Assembly (NCBI RefSeq): GCF_002234675.1
Contig: NC_019859.2
Span: 2,175,740-2,239,739, forward strand
DNA length: 64,000 bases
Reading direction: 5' to 3'
Source: Oryzias latipes
Taxonomy: Eukaryota; Chordata; Actinopteri; Beloniformes; Adrianichthyidae
Part shown: one piece after another, positions 1 through 12,411 of the stretch
Layout: each line of letters begins with the position of its first letter
How positions within the stretch are numbered: the first letter of the stretch is position 1
The notes under the pieces: model-generated
Databases searched by the model: none
Told to the model about the DNA's origin: nothing
The model's input: the letters and a program-made list of their open reading frames with translations, nothing else
Position numbers and translations under genes: made by a program

Positions 1-932
<932 letters not shown>

Positions 933-960
933 ATCTCTCATGATCCACCAACAACACAAC

Positions 961-976
961 GGCTCTTTTAAGAGCC
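961..976 (+). terminator. Histone 3' stem-loop of H2A
   Basis: A 6-bp stem with a 4-nt loop, GGCTCTTTTAAGAGCC, lies 29 nt after the H2A stop codon. It is the canonical SLBP-binding histone mRNA 3' end. A purine-rich tract around 990-1000 (CCGAAGAGCTTT) fits the histone downstream element that pairs with U7 snRNA. Confidence 0.93.
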
Positions 977-1900
977 ACACACTTACAACCGAAGAGCTTT
1001 GCTTCTCTAAACAAAAGGTGGATTTAATTTTTTTATTTTTATAATGCTCCAACTGAGAAAACACCAATCTATATTGCTGTTGACTTATAAGTGAAATAAT
1101 CCATTTTACAAACTTCCAATCAAATGTAAAACAATTGACCCAAACATTAATTTGAAAATAGACTTCTTTCAGCATTCAACCATCAATTTATGTTTGTCAA
1201 CTAGTTGTCTTTCTAGTTTTCAAAGGCAGGAACCTAAAAATGTGCTGAATGTACAACTCTCAATGAAATGACATAACCCAAATGTTGTTCTAGTTTGCCA
1301 GTAGTAGTGAAACAGTTCATTATTAATCTTCTGATGTACTTCTCCACTTAGTTTCCCTTGCATTTTCATCTGCATTGTCTCGGACTACCCTCCAGCAGAC
1401 CTAAAATGTGTTTCTTAGGTTAAATGGAGACTTTAAATGGTTCTGAACCGGTTCTGTGATGAACTGTCCAGGTGAACTCTTCACCTGTCGGCAGCTGGTT
1501 GGCTCCAGCAAACCTGTCTTGGAACAAGGAGGTACGGAAATTAAATGAAATTCTAAGATGTATGTTCTTATTGGCTGATCATGTGTTATTAATACACACA
1601 TGTGGAAGATCTAAAGTCATCTTGAACCAGGAAATGATTCCCAGTGACTGTTTTTAACAACATTATTGCAGATCTGAGGAAGTGAAGAGCTATAACAATA
1701 CAGAATGGACGCTCACTCTCTTGGCATGTTTTAAATATTTGAAACTATTTGTTTGCATGTATTTGAAAAGTATGCATCTATGAAATGGGATTTTTCTTTA
1801 TCTAAAGTGCAATCACCTGGCTTAATGCACATTTTTACTGTTAACACTTGTATTTTGATTCAAACTCAAAGTTCTTTAAAAATCATAAGAGGGAATCATC
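977..1900. other. Intergenic, nothing recognised
   Basis: AT-rich sequence between the H2A 3' end and the next gene. No open frame with splice sites, repeat signature or RNA gene was recognised. Confidence 0.6.
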
Positions 1901-1920
1901 TGTTAACCACTGTCATCACT

Positions 1921-1930
1921 GAAACTGAAA
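1921..1930 (+). promoter_or_regulatory. ISRE-like site upstream of the membrane-protein gene
   Basis: GAAACTGAAA matches the interferon-stimulated response element core (GAAANNGAAA). It lies 288 bp before the ATG at 2218, roughly where a promoter would be expected. A short motif of this kind also occurs by chance, so interferon control is only a suggestion. Confidence 0.35.
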
Positions 1931-2217
1931 AACAAAAAACACTTTTTTTAATAGTAAATCAAATCTTGAATGGATTCTAGAAAGGCTCAGCGAGTTGGAG
2001 ACCTGTGTTGCAGAGATCCTGCAGATAAGAAGGCGCCTCTGGAGGGAGGAAACACAGGATGAACCAGCATGGGGGGTGTTGGATGTGGGCCGTCACAGAG
2101 AAACAAAAAAGCAGTTTCAGTCACACTGTGTTCTGAACGGCAGCTGTCAGAGACTTCAGGAGCCTGAAGAAATAAATCCAGAAGTTTCCTCACAGGGGCA
2201 GCTAAGCTGTGGACAAC

Positions 2218-5200
2218 ATGAAGCAAAAGAATCCCGGTAAGACTCTGAAAACGTTTTAAATCCAGTTATCCCTCCTCTTAGTCACCATGGAGGATTCATG
2301 ACTCTACCTAACAATGTCACACATTAGTCTTCTTCATAAGTGATGTTTTCTCTGTTTTGGGGATTTAATGTTTTCAAATCAATTCTTTTCCAGCTTCACG
2401 TTTTCTGTGACACACTGCTGTAGGCAGATATACATCGTGGCAGCACGCTGCTGGTTAAACCCGACTAACCGGTCGGTTGGCAGCGTGACTCTGCAGGTGC
2501 ATCACCCGTTGCCTGAGGCGATTCAGAGCAGTTTAGTATAGAGGAACACAAATCAACTCATTTCAACCCCCCGTTTGTAACGTTTTAAATCAAACCTCAA
2601 TATTAGTTTCATTTGTGATTTGAACTTTTTCTAAATTAAATTATGAATTTTCAAATTCCAGATGGAGGAACGTTTAGTTTAGTTTCACCTGGATGTGCCT
2701 TTGTAAGCATTTTTCTTTCTGTTTAAACATCTTTTAAAAACTGATTAATAACTACATTACCCAGAGTTCAGTTCATCTCTGTATTTTTTTCTTCTGATCT
2801 TGTTTATGCTCTAAAACATTATTTTAACAATATTGATCCAAAAAACCTCATCTCAGCCTAATCTTTGTGTCATTGATCAAAAGCCATAACCAGGTAGAGT
2901 TTATGGGAGTTTATGGGGGGGTCCTTCTGGAAGAGGGAACACCAACGAGATGGTGGTTTGTACTTTGGTTCTTATTTCAGGTTTTCTGAAACCTAAACTT
3001 TTTCCCGGCATATTTCAACTGTTCAAAAATGGGTTCAGATTAAGAAAAGGAACAGCAGTCAGTCAAACTCTGTGTCCTTCAGGTTGTGTTGAGGACCTCA
3101 AGCTTTTTTGTTTTGTACACAGACGTCTGCAGGGGGTTTTCTACTGTTTCCGCCTTAGATGATGAAGAAACGGTAGCTCCTTTTTACTGCAAAATACAAC
3201 AAATACTAAATAAATGAACACATTTAAAATGACAAAGAATGAAAAACTGAATAATCAGAAATCCCGCTGAACATTAAATTCTGACCCATCGGTCAACAGA
3301 CTGAACATCCAGGACATTAAATAAACTTTGAGTCTTAACCGTCTTCAGTTTGGCTTATTTGGAACTGAACTGCCTCCATTTTGAATTGATTTGGTTTCTG
3401 CTATTAAAGACATTTTGTTACTTTAAAGTTGTTAATTTATTGGTTGAAGTATCTTAAACTAATAAATGTATTGGTTTAATTATAGATTATTGTTTAATTG
3501 AGAGACAATTTTGACCAAATTACAATCTAAGTCTTTGTTAAAATGAGGACTTTTTAAAAAGGTTTTCTTTGCACAACAGCAAACTCCTAAAGTAACTTTT
3601 TGATCAGGTTAACTAACATTAACGCTGCTTTTATTTTTTACCTGCTCAGTCAATAAAATGGTAACCAAATGTTGATTTATCAATGTTACACAAAGATGAA
3701 TAGAAATACACAATCAAATAAATAGGAAAAATAGCCATCCATTATCCAATAAAAGTCTTAACTTCTAAGTTGTCACGAGTAAGTCTGTCTCTGAATTGTG
3801 GTTTAAACTGATATTTAGAGAGAAGATGTTCAAAAGCAGCAAATGATCAAACTGAATGTGTTTTTTCTGTTTTAGGAGATGTGAACAAGCTAAAGGAGGC
3901 GGTCCTGGGGTTTGCTTTGGGAGCGTTAGGAGGCTGCATACTGGGAGTCACTGAAGATCCAGTAGACCGGATCCTCCTGGTGTTGACCGCAGAAGGTCCA
4001 CTGACTCCTGTGATGCAGGAAGTGGTGACGGTGGGTCCTCTGGGTCTCGGCACTCTCTTGGGCGCCGCAGCGCTGACGACAGCGATGACGTCGGTTATAG
4101 TCGGTGTGATTCTGGCTGCAGTGGTGGCTTCAGTGTTTGTGGGCCTGAAAAACTGCGGGGCCTCCCTCACACCGTCTGCCGGATTATGGGTATCTGTGGG
4201 GATCGCCGGTGCCTTTGGAACCACATTAAGTGGAGCTACCTTTGGGGCCACTGTTGAATGGATTGTAAATAGGTACAGCATGGTTGGACTGTTTTGGACT
4301 TTGAGCCTTTTTACAGTCCTCAAACCTCCTCTTAGCTTTCTGTTCAAGATCCTCTGGAGTCAAGGAGAAGCATGCTCTAGTCTGGGGTCAGAGGTCAGTT
4401 CCAGGGAAAGGGAGCAGATTGAGATGGCTGAGTGGCAGCAGAGACAACGGGCGGCAGTGCAGATAGAGCAGAGGATCCTGACTCTGGAGAAAGGAGGCGG
4501 CATCAACGCAATGGATTACAGCAAAACACAAGCCTATGAGCAAAGGGAAAGGCAGGAGCTGGAGAGGAGGAAGATGGAGAAGGAAGAAGCTGAGATGCAG
4601 CAGAGAACCATCCAAGACTGGATCAACACCGTGGTGGTCAAGCATGTTGACTTTCTGGCTTTTTCTGGAATACCCATGACAGTAGTTGCCATAGTAACTT
4701 CAGGGTTTGGCATGTTTGGTTATGGAGACCACCAGGCCGTGCTTATAGCACTTTTGGCTTTAGTTGCAGTCATCGCGTACTTTCTTCTAAGGTCCTCCAA
4801 CTTCAAGTTTTGGATGCTGGTTGGATGTATGGGGATGTTAGCAACCTTTGTCATCGCCATGCTCACTCTGCAGGCTGGGCAGGCGGCTCTGATGGACGCC
4901 AAGAAGATGAGAGCAGCGGGGCGGAGCCAAAGCAGAGAGAACATTACCAGCAGAATAAACCTCCAGTCGTCTCTGGAAGCTCTGAATGCAGCCTTCTTTG
5001 TGGCCAAACTGTGTCAGTTGGGTTTGGGGGCTACAGTTGGGGGGGCCCTGGTGAGGCAAGGAGCTGGGGAGGCTAAAGTCATAGCAGGGGCAGCATCACT
5101 GGCCGGAAGTTTACTAACGGGACAAGTAGTTTTGGCCCCAGCTCTGAGTGAGGGGGCGGGGGCTGGAGCGCTGCTGGGGGTGGTTGCTACAGCTGGGGTG

Positions 5201-5371
5201 TCTGTTGGGGGGGTGGTGGCTGCAGCTGGAAGGTCCTCCTCTTGGTGGGGAACTCTGGCAACAATGGGAGGATTGGTTTTAGGGGCTTTGGCTTTGGGAA
5301 AATGGCACGCCGTTAATATTGGACTGCAGGTGCCCGTGGTTTTTGTCTTTGCGATGATCAATCCATTCTAG
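2218..5371 (+). CDS. Unrecognised multi-pass membrane protein with central coiled coil (2 exons)
   Basis: I do not recognise this 504-residue protein. Exon 1 (coding 2218-2236, MKQKNPG) ends in a GTAAG donor. Exon 2 (3876-5371) follows a TTTTCTGTTTTAG acceptor, and the phase-1 join restores one frame of 505 codons with stop. The in-frame GTG at 3881 is an internal valine, not the start. Hydrophobic, glycine-rich segments lie near residues 14-32, 58-97, 110-136 and 141-166. A charged coiled coil rich in Glu, Gln and Arg spans about 183-253 (WQQRQRAAVQIEQRI, then QRERQELERRKMEKEEAEMQ). Further membrane segments lie near 266-288, 293-311 and 316-338, and the C-terminal third (384-502) is again Gly/Ala-rich and hydrophobic. 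No signal peptide, catalytic motif or known receptor signature is visible. It sits between H2A and the CD22-like genes. A real gene is likely because of its length and clean splice join; function is unknown. Confidence 0.75.
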
Positions 5372-6870
5372 GAGAAGACTGCCAAGTCTGTTTCTCCTCA
5401 GATGTTCAATTCCTGAACTAAAACGTAAAGGAAGTGACAGCAGTCAAGAGTAGAGGGCAAGAGTTAAGGTAATCTGACTCATCGAGGCTCTTCAGAAGAA
5501 TATTCATGTAAACAAATAGTTACTGATGAGTAATTTTCTTTGAGCTATCATCTACATTTATTTATTTATTTGAGATTAAGGAAAAAAATACATCAACAAT
5601 TCTGCTCAGTAGAACAGATTCGGGGATTCTGAAATGACTTTGTCAATTATTTCATGAATATATGTCGACAATATGAGATTGACATGAACTGAATGGCTGA
5701 AGAAATTTACTATGGTTCTATTTAATACACACAAACGCATACAAAAACAAATCATGATGATATTTTAACACTTTATAAGTAATTGAGAAAATTTACTTAG
5801 TATTATACTTTATATTCTAAAGCCCTTTTGCACTTAAATCATATGTGTCTTATAGGGTTGGGGTGAAATGGTTTTGGGTTTCTTTCCCCCCCCAATAAAT
5901 CATAAAATTTCCATTTCTTGATTTCACAATGGAGTTTTTGGCTGTTTCCAATTTTACTTTCTGAAGTAGTTGAATGAAAACCAAAAATGTATTTTTCAGT
6001 AAATTGGAGGTTTGCTGCAACATTTACTTCCTGGTGAAGGAATATATATTTGTTGTCTTCATTGTATTACATTTTTCTGTCTCACTGAAGTTTAGTTTTA
6101 TTAGTGTGTGTTGTTTCCGTCCTTTGAACTTTGAAGGTACATCCTTAAGTTGCATATGTGAGAAGGTTTTGACTTCAGCTCCAAGCTCATCCCCCTGCTG
6201 TAGGTCTGACATGGACCATAAATTAACCATCTCTGGAACTGATTCAATCTGTGGGAACCGCTTCAGGTGCCAGTTCACATGTGGAGAACAAAGCTTTATG
6301 ACCGACTGCCTGCGGTGAAAGTTCCTGCCGCCTTTAGTGGACCACATGGGGAGCAGAGACCAGATGCTGTGATTCCAAGTATGGACTGAAGGAAGTAGGC
6401 GGCCTCCTCTGTCAGCCAATCCGAGCGGCCAGAGGCGCTTCGGCCGCCATCATGCTTCCGGGGGAGGAGATCCTGACCACATGTTTAAAAGTCTGCACTC
6501 AAGGAAGTTCTTTTGTTCTCAGACAGCCTCTTGTAATTCGGAATGTAACTTCTTACGTTTTGCAGGCATTGGATTTGGGAACTCAGATGATCTGTTTTAT
6601 TTTGTTTCAGTGCTCTTTGTTAGGGACAATAAAAATTCTTAATTTTATTCCGTACGCATTTTCTGGTCATTCTCCCGACTTAAGAACACGCATGGAAGAA
6701 ATCTCAAAGCGACAGATTTTTTCCTACACTGGTTTGTGTCAGATTTAGTCTTCATCCAGAACTAACAGCAGGTGGCTGCAATGTGGAATCTGGGCTGTGA
6801 GTAGCATTTTGTGAATGGAGAACCAACCAGACATTGTAGTGGTGGATTGTCACCGGCTGGCCTTTGAGCA
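5372..6870. other. Intergenic, no gene recognised
   Basis: This stretch follows the membrane-protein stop codon. There is a small GC-rich patch with a GCGGCC/GGCCGC inverted pair around 6424-6450, and an ATG at 6452 in good context opens a 98-codon frame of no recognisable family. No splice-supported gene was found. Confidence 0.5.
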
Positions 6871-6891
6871 GTGGGAGTGTAGGAAGTTCTC

Positions 6892-7425
6892 AGTCTTCTT
6901 TCTCTTTCGGCTTTTCCCATCAGGGGTCGCCACAGCGAATCATCCTTTTCCACCTCACTCTATCATGGACATCTTGTACCCTAACATTAGCCAACTTCAT
7001 GTCCTCTGTTAAGACATCCATGTATCTCCTCTTTGGCCGTCCTCTTGCCCTCCTGCCAGGCAGCTCCATCTCCAACATCCTTCTACCAATATATCCACTA
7101 TCCCTCCTCTGAACATGTCCAAACCATCTCAGTCTGGCTTCTCTGACTTTGTCGCTAACACAGGCAACATGAGCCGTCCCTCTGATGTACTCGTTCCTTA
7201 TCCTGTCTAACCTGGTCACTCCTAAGGAGAACCTCAACATCTTCATCTCTGCTACCTCCATCTCAGCCTCTTGTCTCTGTCTCACTGCTACCGTCTCTAA
7301 CCCATAGAGCAGAGCTGGTCTCACCACTGTCTTGTACACCTTTCCTTTGAGTCTTGCTGGCACTCTTCTGTCACACAACACTCCTGACACTTTCCTCCAC
7401 CCGCTCCAACCTGCCTGCACTCGCA
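6892..7425 (-). mobile_element. 5'-truncated RTE-type LINE (reverse transcriptase C-terminus)
   Basis: The minus strand encodes the C-terminal part of a non-LTR reverse transcriptase, including YKTVVRPALLYGLETVAV, VREARLRWFGHVQRR and GRPKRRYMDVL, typical of RTE-clade LINEs in fish. The frame is open for about 168 codons and ends close to the 3' terminus, which carries the tail CTTTCGGCTTTTCCCATCAG. A 14-bp direct repeat, TGTAGGAAGTTCTC, occurs at 6878-6891 and at 7476-7489 and looks like the target-site duplication. The same 3' tail ends the SINEs at 18796-19042 and 36977-37186, which suggests this LINE type mobilised them. Confidence 0.85.
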
Positions 7426-7533
7426 TGTGTTGGAAAAATAAATATCTTTATTAATTTAACATGACCACTGAGAACTGTAGGAAGTTCTCCGTGGTCAGGT
7501 TAAATTAATAAAGATATTTATTTTTCCAACACA
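7426..7533. repeat. 108-bp near-perfect palindrome (50-bp arms) at LINE 5' junction
   Basis: Arms 7426-7475 and 7484-7533 are reverse complements with only two mismatches, around an 8-nt centre (TGTAGGAA, 7476-7483). The left arm abuts the truncated 5' end of the RTE LINE; the right arm is the genomic flank next to the right target-site duplication. See the matching finding. Confidence 0.92.
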
Positions 7534-7562
7534 TTCACAAACGCAAGGGGGTGCTCGCCACT

Positions 7563-8694
7563 TCTTCTTCTTGTGATTTTATTGGCGGGAGGCACTAACG
7601 TGAAGGTGCATTACCGCCACCTACTGTGTTGGAGTGTGGGTCAGAGTGAGGATTACCTAACCAAGTTTAACTAAAAGAAAAGAAAAAAAAAACTAAATTC
7701 TCCTCAATAACCTAGTTCTTTTCAAAAAAACTATAATTGCACCATTTAAATTCTCCTCCCCTCCCAGCAGCTTCTTTAAAGTCAGTTGTTCACCCTCTAT
7801 CATCTGTACCCTACTTTCCAGTTGTCGTCTTTCCTCCCTATACAGTTCACACTGACATAGAACATGCTCCACTGACTCTTCCCCCTTTCCCGCACTCACA
7901 CAAACCAGTTGGATGTTTCCCTATCAGATGCAATGTATTATTTAAACCAGTGTATCCCATCCTCAACCGTGATATTATGCAGCGATCTCTGGTGTCTACT
8001 CTGACATTCATACCTCTCCCTACTTTGTCCTGAAAACTAAATAAATGTCGACCTTTCCTCTCCCTTTCCCATTGTGTCTGCCATTCTTCCATAATACGCC
8101 TCCTAATAATTGCCCTAATTCCCATTCTACCTAATGGAATTTCTATCTCTATTCCCCGTTTCAATGCCCTTTTTGCCAGGAAGTCAGCCATTTCATTTCC
8201 CTCCACCCCCCTATGGGCTGGTACCCACATAAATCTAATGTTTATTTTCAAATTTGCAAATTTGCCAACCTGATCAAACTCTCATAAATTTCATATAATA
8301 TATCTGATCTGCTCTCAGAATAGTATGACTTCAGAGATATCAAAGCTGACAATGAATCCGAACAAATCATACCATCCCCAATTCTGTTCTGTTCTAGCCA
8401 GTGTAAACTATATGATATTGCCAACATTTCAACTGCAAAAACTGAAAGATCCTTTGACGTCTTACCTCCAACATATTTGTCCAATGTAGGGAAAGAAAAA
8501 CCAGTTCTCATTGTTTCAGGGTCTTTAGATCCATCTGTACATATTAAGCATGGACTGTGTCTAATCTGTCTGCTGTTATCTCATCCCAGTTTCCCTTCCC
8601 TTTTCTATCCTCCATTGTTCTATGGAGATACAAATCCACTTGTGCAGTTGGAAAAATCCAGAAAGGAGTGGTCGGGTGTAAAAACGTCTTAACT
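7563..8694 (-). mobile_element. Degraded I-like LINE fragment with RNase H domain
   Basis: Minus-strand frames at 8511-8248, 8251-7847 and 7899-7693 form one decayed non-LTR ORF. First come RNase H motifs (FAVEMLAISYSLHWLEQ, then MICSDSLSALISL), then WVPAHRGVEGNEMADFLAKRAL, the conserved C-terminal RNase H block. After it comes a Cys-containing tail (CECGKGG, then VEHVLCQCELYREERRQLE). Frameshifts separate the three. Its RNase H domain points to the I/Nimb group. It is flanked by an imperfect direct repeat of 17-18 bp (7545-7562 and 8695-8711, AAGGGG then GCTCGCCACT), the probable target-site duplication. The 3' end is an AAG-rich tail. Confidence 0.8.
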
Positions 8695-8711
8695 AAGGGG
8701 GGCTCGCCACT

Positions 8712-9228
8712 CAAATTACAGGTGGTTTAAATACTAATTAAGCATACCATCTCCTCCTTACTGGAGGGAGGTTTACCTTTACTGAAATCTACAATTCATA
8801 TAAAAAGGCTAAATTCTTTATTCTAAATTCCTTAAATAAATTCTAAAATCCAATTAATCTTTATTACTCTAATTTAAAAGATCAAGTAGAAACATTAAAA
8901 CAACAAAAATCTCCCAAATACAATGACTTCCCCCCCTTAGGCCTCTGAATGGATTCTCCCGGAACCTTAAATATAGCTCTGTTCCTAGGGGAAGGGTTTT
9001 GCTGGAGCACACTGGGAAAGAAACACAGGTGAGTACATCTTTCAGTCACACCTTAACCTAATTCCCGGGTAGCTGCCAATTCATCTACACACCACACAGG
9101 AAAAATAAAATCATGCAAACCCAATTAAACCCTTATTCAAACCTATAAAATGTGCCATTTATTCCTGTTTTAAATGTTACTTTTTAAAATGTTGTGTGTC
9201 CACGTACCATACCTATAACTTTAATAAA
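8712..9228. other. Intergenic, nothing recognised
   Basis: AT-rich sequence between two LINE fragments. It is the original continuation of the flank interrupted by the LINE at 7563-8694. No gene seen. Confidence 0.5.
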
Positions 9229-9250
9229 GTAACGAAGGAGATCTTCGTTA

Positions 9251-9503
9251 CATGGATAAAGAACAGAGGAAAGCCGTTGTGGTGGATGTGGCAGTGCCAA
9301 GCGATGGAAACATCAGGAAGAAGGAACATGAGAAACTACAGAAATACCAGGGACTCAGGTGACAGTGACAGTGGTGCCTGTGGTAATTGGAGCACTCGGG
9401 GCAGTAACCCCCAAGCTGGAGGAGTGGCTACAACAGATACCTGGAAAGACCTCAGACCTCTCAGTAAAGAAAACCGCAGTGCTAGGAACAGCTAAGATAC
9501 TGT
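9251..9503 (+). mobile_element. LINE ORF C-terminal remnant, frameshifted
   Basis: One frame reads DKEQRKAVVVDVAVPSDGN then IRKKEHEKLQKYQGL and hits a stop. The next frame continues TVVPVVIGALGAVTP and GKTSDLSVKKTAVLGTAKIL. These blocks are familiar from the extreme C-terminus of a fish non-LTR reverse transcriptase family, here missing the short link between them. The clade (possibly R4/Dong-like) is uncertain. A small inverted repeat, GTAACGAAG / CTTCGTTAC, sits exactly at its left edge (9229-9251). Confidence 0.6.
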
Positions 9504-10975
9504 TATAATACTTGGCAAACAAACACATGTAAAGCATATCAATCTGTCACACATACTATTAGTGCAAAGTTGAGCTGCTACTGTGCTCAGGTGTGTGTTT
9601 ATGTTCTACTGTGGTGGATGATGAAATGTAAAAAGAGGGGGAGCGTCCGGTCACTCCCACACCCCCGCCAAAGCACCAGTGTCATTGCATCTGTCAACTG
9701 CGACACCTGTGGGGAGGAGGAAGTACTGCAGAGCCATAAAAACCAGACGACACAAACTTGGGGCTGTGACTGCTGAAGCTGGTTCTTACAGTAACATCAG
9801 CGGCCATTACGAAAAGACTTCATATTAAAAATGGAACAACTGGTTGGAACTGCAAATCTTTAAAAATGATCCAATTTGTTTCTAAATAATTCTGTAACTT
9901 CATGTGAAAGAGGCAAAGCCATAGTGTATCAGCAGGTGGTGCAGGTGTACCATTAATTTGACTCCAGGATGCAGAATTAATCTGCAAGGATATCCATGGA
10001 TTATTCCATATTTACCAGCATAAAAGCAGGACAGAACTGATGGATGTTAGTTTGCAGCAGATGTCTAGATAATGTAAAACACAATGCAGTGATCTGCTGC
10101 TCTCCATCCCTTCTCAGCTAGAAAATTGGCTTCAAATCTACTCTGAAGCTGATCTGTGGTCAGTAGAGACATTGGGCAGAAGTTCACACTCTCCAGTTCG
10201 GAGGTACGGACACATTTTAAGCCCTTCACTTTTCAAGTTTGTCATTTAGGTTTTACCAGGTTTTATGTCTATGAGTCTAATCTTTTTTTTTTTTAAATTT
10301 CTCTCTATTTTATTGTAGCTTTTATGAATGAAGTTTCTTTTTTTTTTATGGTCTTGTTATTTTGGCTTTCAGTCCCCTAACAAATTATTTTGTCATTTAC
10401 AAGTTAAGCGGCTCAGGGCAGATCCTCAGGGCAGGTCTGTGAAATTTGTTCACACACCTGGTGGTTAACAACTAATAGGACGTCAACTGAACTCAGTCCA
10501 GAGTATTTGATGTTCTACTACATCCTGGTTCCTCTGGGTTAGCGTGTCCCACAGACACACCTGTCACTCACATCCTCTCAGGTATCTGGCATGCCGCGTC
10601 TCTCAACACATGACTGCATTCTCTGAATGTAAAGCATGACTGAATGAGCCTTTACATAACTAGAAACAAGGTGGAAGCACAGGGTATGAGGAAGGGGGAA
10701 ACCACCAGTGCATTGCTCCGGGGGCTAGAGCCAAAGGGGGCGCTCCAGACTGTGCAAATGAGGGGAATGAGCAGATATGCTGAGGTCAAGATTGGCCCGA
10801 GCACATATGATTACCTGTGTTCCTGCTCATCCTAAGAAATAAATTTAAAATGTGAGTTTAGAAGAAAAAATAACCACCTATTTACTATCAAACTTGTTAG
10901 AATAATTATATATTTTTTTCTTTACAGCTTTTCTAAAAACCTGGAAGATCTCATCAAAAATTCTGTCTTCATGCT
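9504..10975. other. Intergenic, no gene recognised
   Basis: No splice-supported coding sequence or known repeat was identified here, apart from T-rich tracts around 10281-10350. Confidence 0.5.
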
Positions 10976-10979
10976 TTAA

Positions 10980-11184
10980 CCCTTCTGTTATCCTAGGCAC
11001 TTTAACATTGGGATTTGGGTCATCTAGACCCACTAGACTGTGCTCCGAACCTTTTTTCTTCAATGATTTGTGATCTTCACTGGTGTCCATGGATTACATG
11101 AACTCTTTCCACCTTTATCCACCTTTGTCATGGTAGGGAGAACACCTCAATGTAAGGGGGGGGTCATCTAAAATGGCACAAGGG
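10980..11184. mobile_element. piggyBac-type MITE, copy 1 (TTAA-flanked)
   Basis: A 205-bp element starts CCCTTCTGTTATCCTAGGC and ends GGCACAAGGG, an imperfect terminal inverted repeat. TTAA flanks both ends (10976-10979 and 11185-11188), the piggyBac target-site signature. A longer copy lies at 37743-37957 and a 5' fragment at 25605-25693. There is no transposase frame, so it is non-autonomous. Confidence 0.8.
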
Positions 11185-11349
11185 TTAAGGACTTGTTCTT
11201 ATCTGCTGAAGGAATCTTTTTAACATTGAAGGACACATTGTGCAGAAAGAAAACATGTTTTGAACCAATAAAGATGAATGCTTAGAGAGAGTTGTGTCAG
11301 GAAAGGAGGAAAATCTCTGCCAAAAACCACCTGTGCGGGTTGGTGAAAG

Positions 11350-11390
11350 CTGATTTGCTGTGGCGACCCCTGAAGGGATAGACCAAAAGG
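11350..11390 (+). mobile_element. Isolated RTE/SINE 3' tail fragment
   Basis: GATTTGCTGTGGCGACCCCT followed by GAAGGGATAGACCAAAAG matches, imperfectly, the shared 3' tail of the RTE LINE at 6892-7425 and the SINE at 36977-37186. The body is not recognisable. Confidence 0.5.
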
Positions 11391-11539
11391 TAAACAACAG
11401 AAGGCAGGAAAGGGTTTTATAGAAGAGAGAAAAAACTTATAGTTATTTTAAAAAGGTTACACTAAACTAAAGACTAGGGCAAACTGTTAAACTGGAGGTA
11501 AGTTTGGTCTGCCGCTTTTAAAGGAAGAAGGCGCATAGT

Positions 11540-12348
11540 GATAAAACCGAGCTAGGTTCCAAATCCACCCTCTCCAAAGCCACAAGTCTTACTCTTTCTA
11601 TCGACTCAGCTTCTGTCTCCCCCTCCCCTCAGGTGAAGAGTCTGGGTGTCTTCCTAGATAACTCCTTATCTTTTCAGTCCCGCATCAATAACATTACTCG
11701 GTCAGCCCATTTCCATTTAAGTTACATAAATCATCTACGCCCCTCTCTCACTGTCCCCTCTGCTTCTGTCTCGGTTCACAGTCTGGTCACTTCCCGTTTA
11801 CATTACTGTAATTCCCTCCTCCTTTCTCCCTCAAAAAACCCTCAATAATCTTCAATTGGTCCAGAACTCAGCTGCCCGCATCATCTCCAGAACCCCATCC
11901 TTCAGTCATATCATCCCAGTTCTCCACCAACTGCACTGGCTCCCCATAACCTCCAAATTCCCATTCAAACTCTTCCTGTTCACCTTTAAGGCCCTCCATA
12001 ACCTGGCCTCTCCTTATCTCTCTGGCCTCATCCATATCAAAACCCCCCCTCGTTCTCTTCAGTCCTCCCCATCTGTTCAGCTCTCTGTTCCTCCAGCCCG
12101 ACTCACCATGGGAAGCTGAGCCTTCAGCTGCTCTACTCCCAAACTCTGGAATTCCCTCCTGATCTCCATAACATAGATTATCCTCCAACTTTTAGATCTA
12201 AACTCAAAAATCATTTGTTTATTTCTGCCTTCCGATCGTGTTTCACTTTTGATTTTGATTTTTTATTTACTGTGCTTTTAATGTCAATTTTTAACCTTTG
12301 TCTGTACAGTGTCCTTGGGTTTCATGAAAGGCACTTTAAATAAAATCG

Positions 12349-12411
<63 letters not shown>

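Noticed and set aside
3847-4347. 166-codon minus-strand frame opposite the membrane-protein exon
   Set aside because: Shadow of the plus-strand coding exon. It is Thr/Pro-rich with no family resemblance.
6452-6748. 98-codon frame after a GC-rich patch with a good start context
   Set aside because: No recognisable domain or splice partner, and composition like the surrounding intergenic DNA; possible but unsupported.
9229-9251. Small inverted repeat GTAACGAAG / CTTCGTTAC at the LINE fragment edge, as another snap-back junction
   Set aside because: Only 9-bp arms, and no target duplication to prove it; chance is a fair explanation.
10878-11090. Minus-strand frame starting MDTSEDHKSLKKKG, also present at 37665-37853, as a conserved small protein
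   Set aside because: Both copies lie within the piggyBac-type MITE and run out into unrelated flanks. Several residue changes separate them and there is no gene context, so the resemblance follows from shared repeat sequence.
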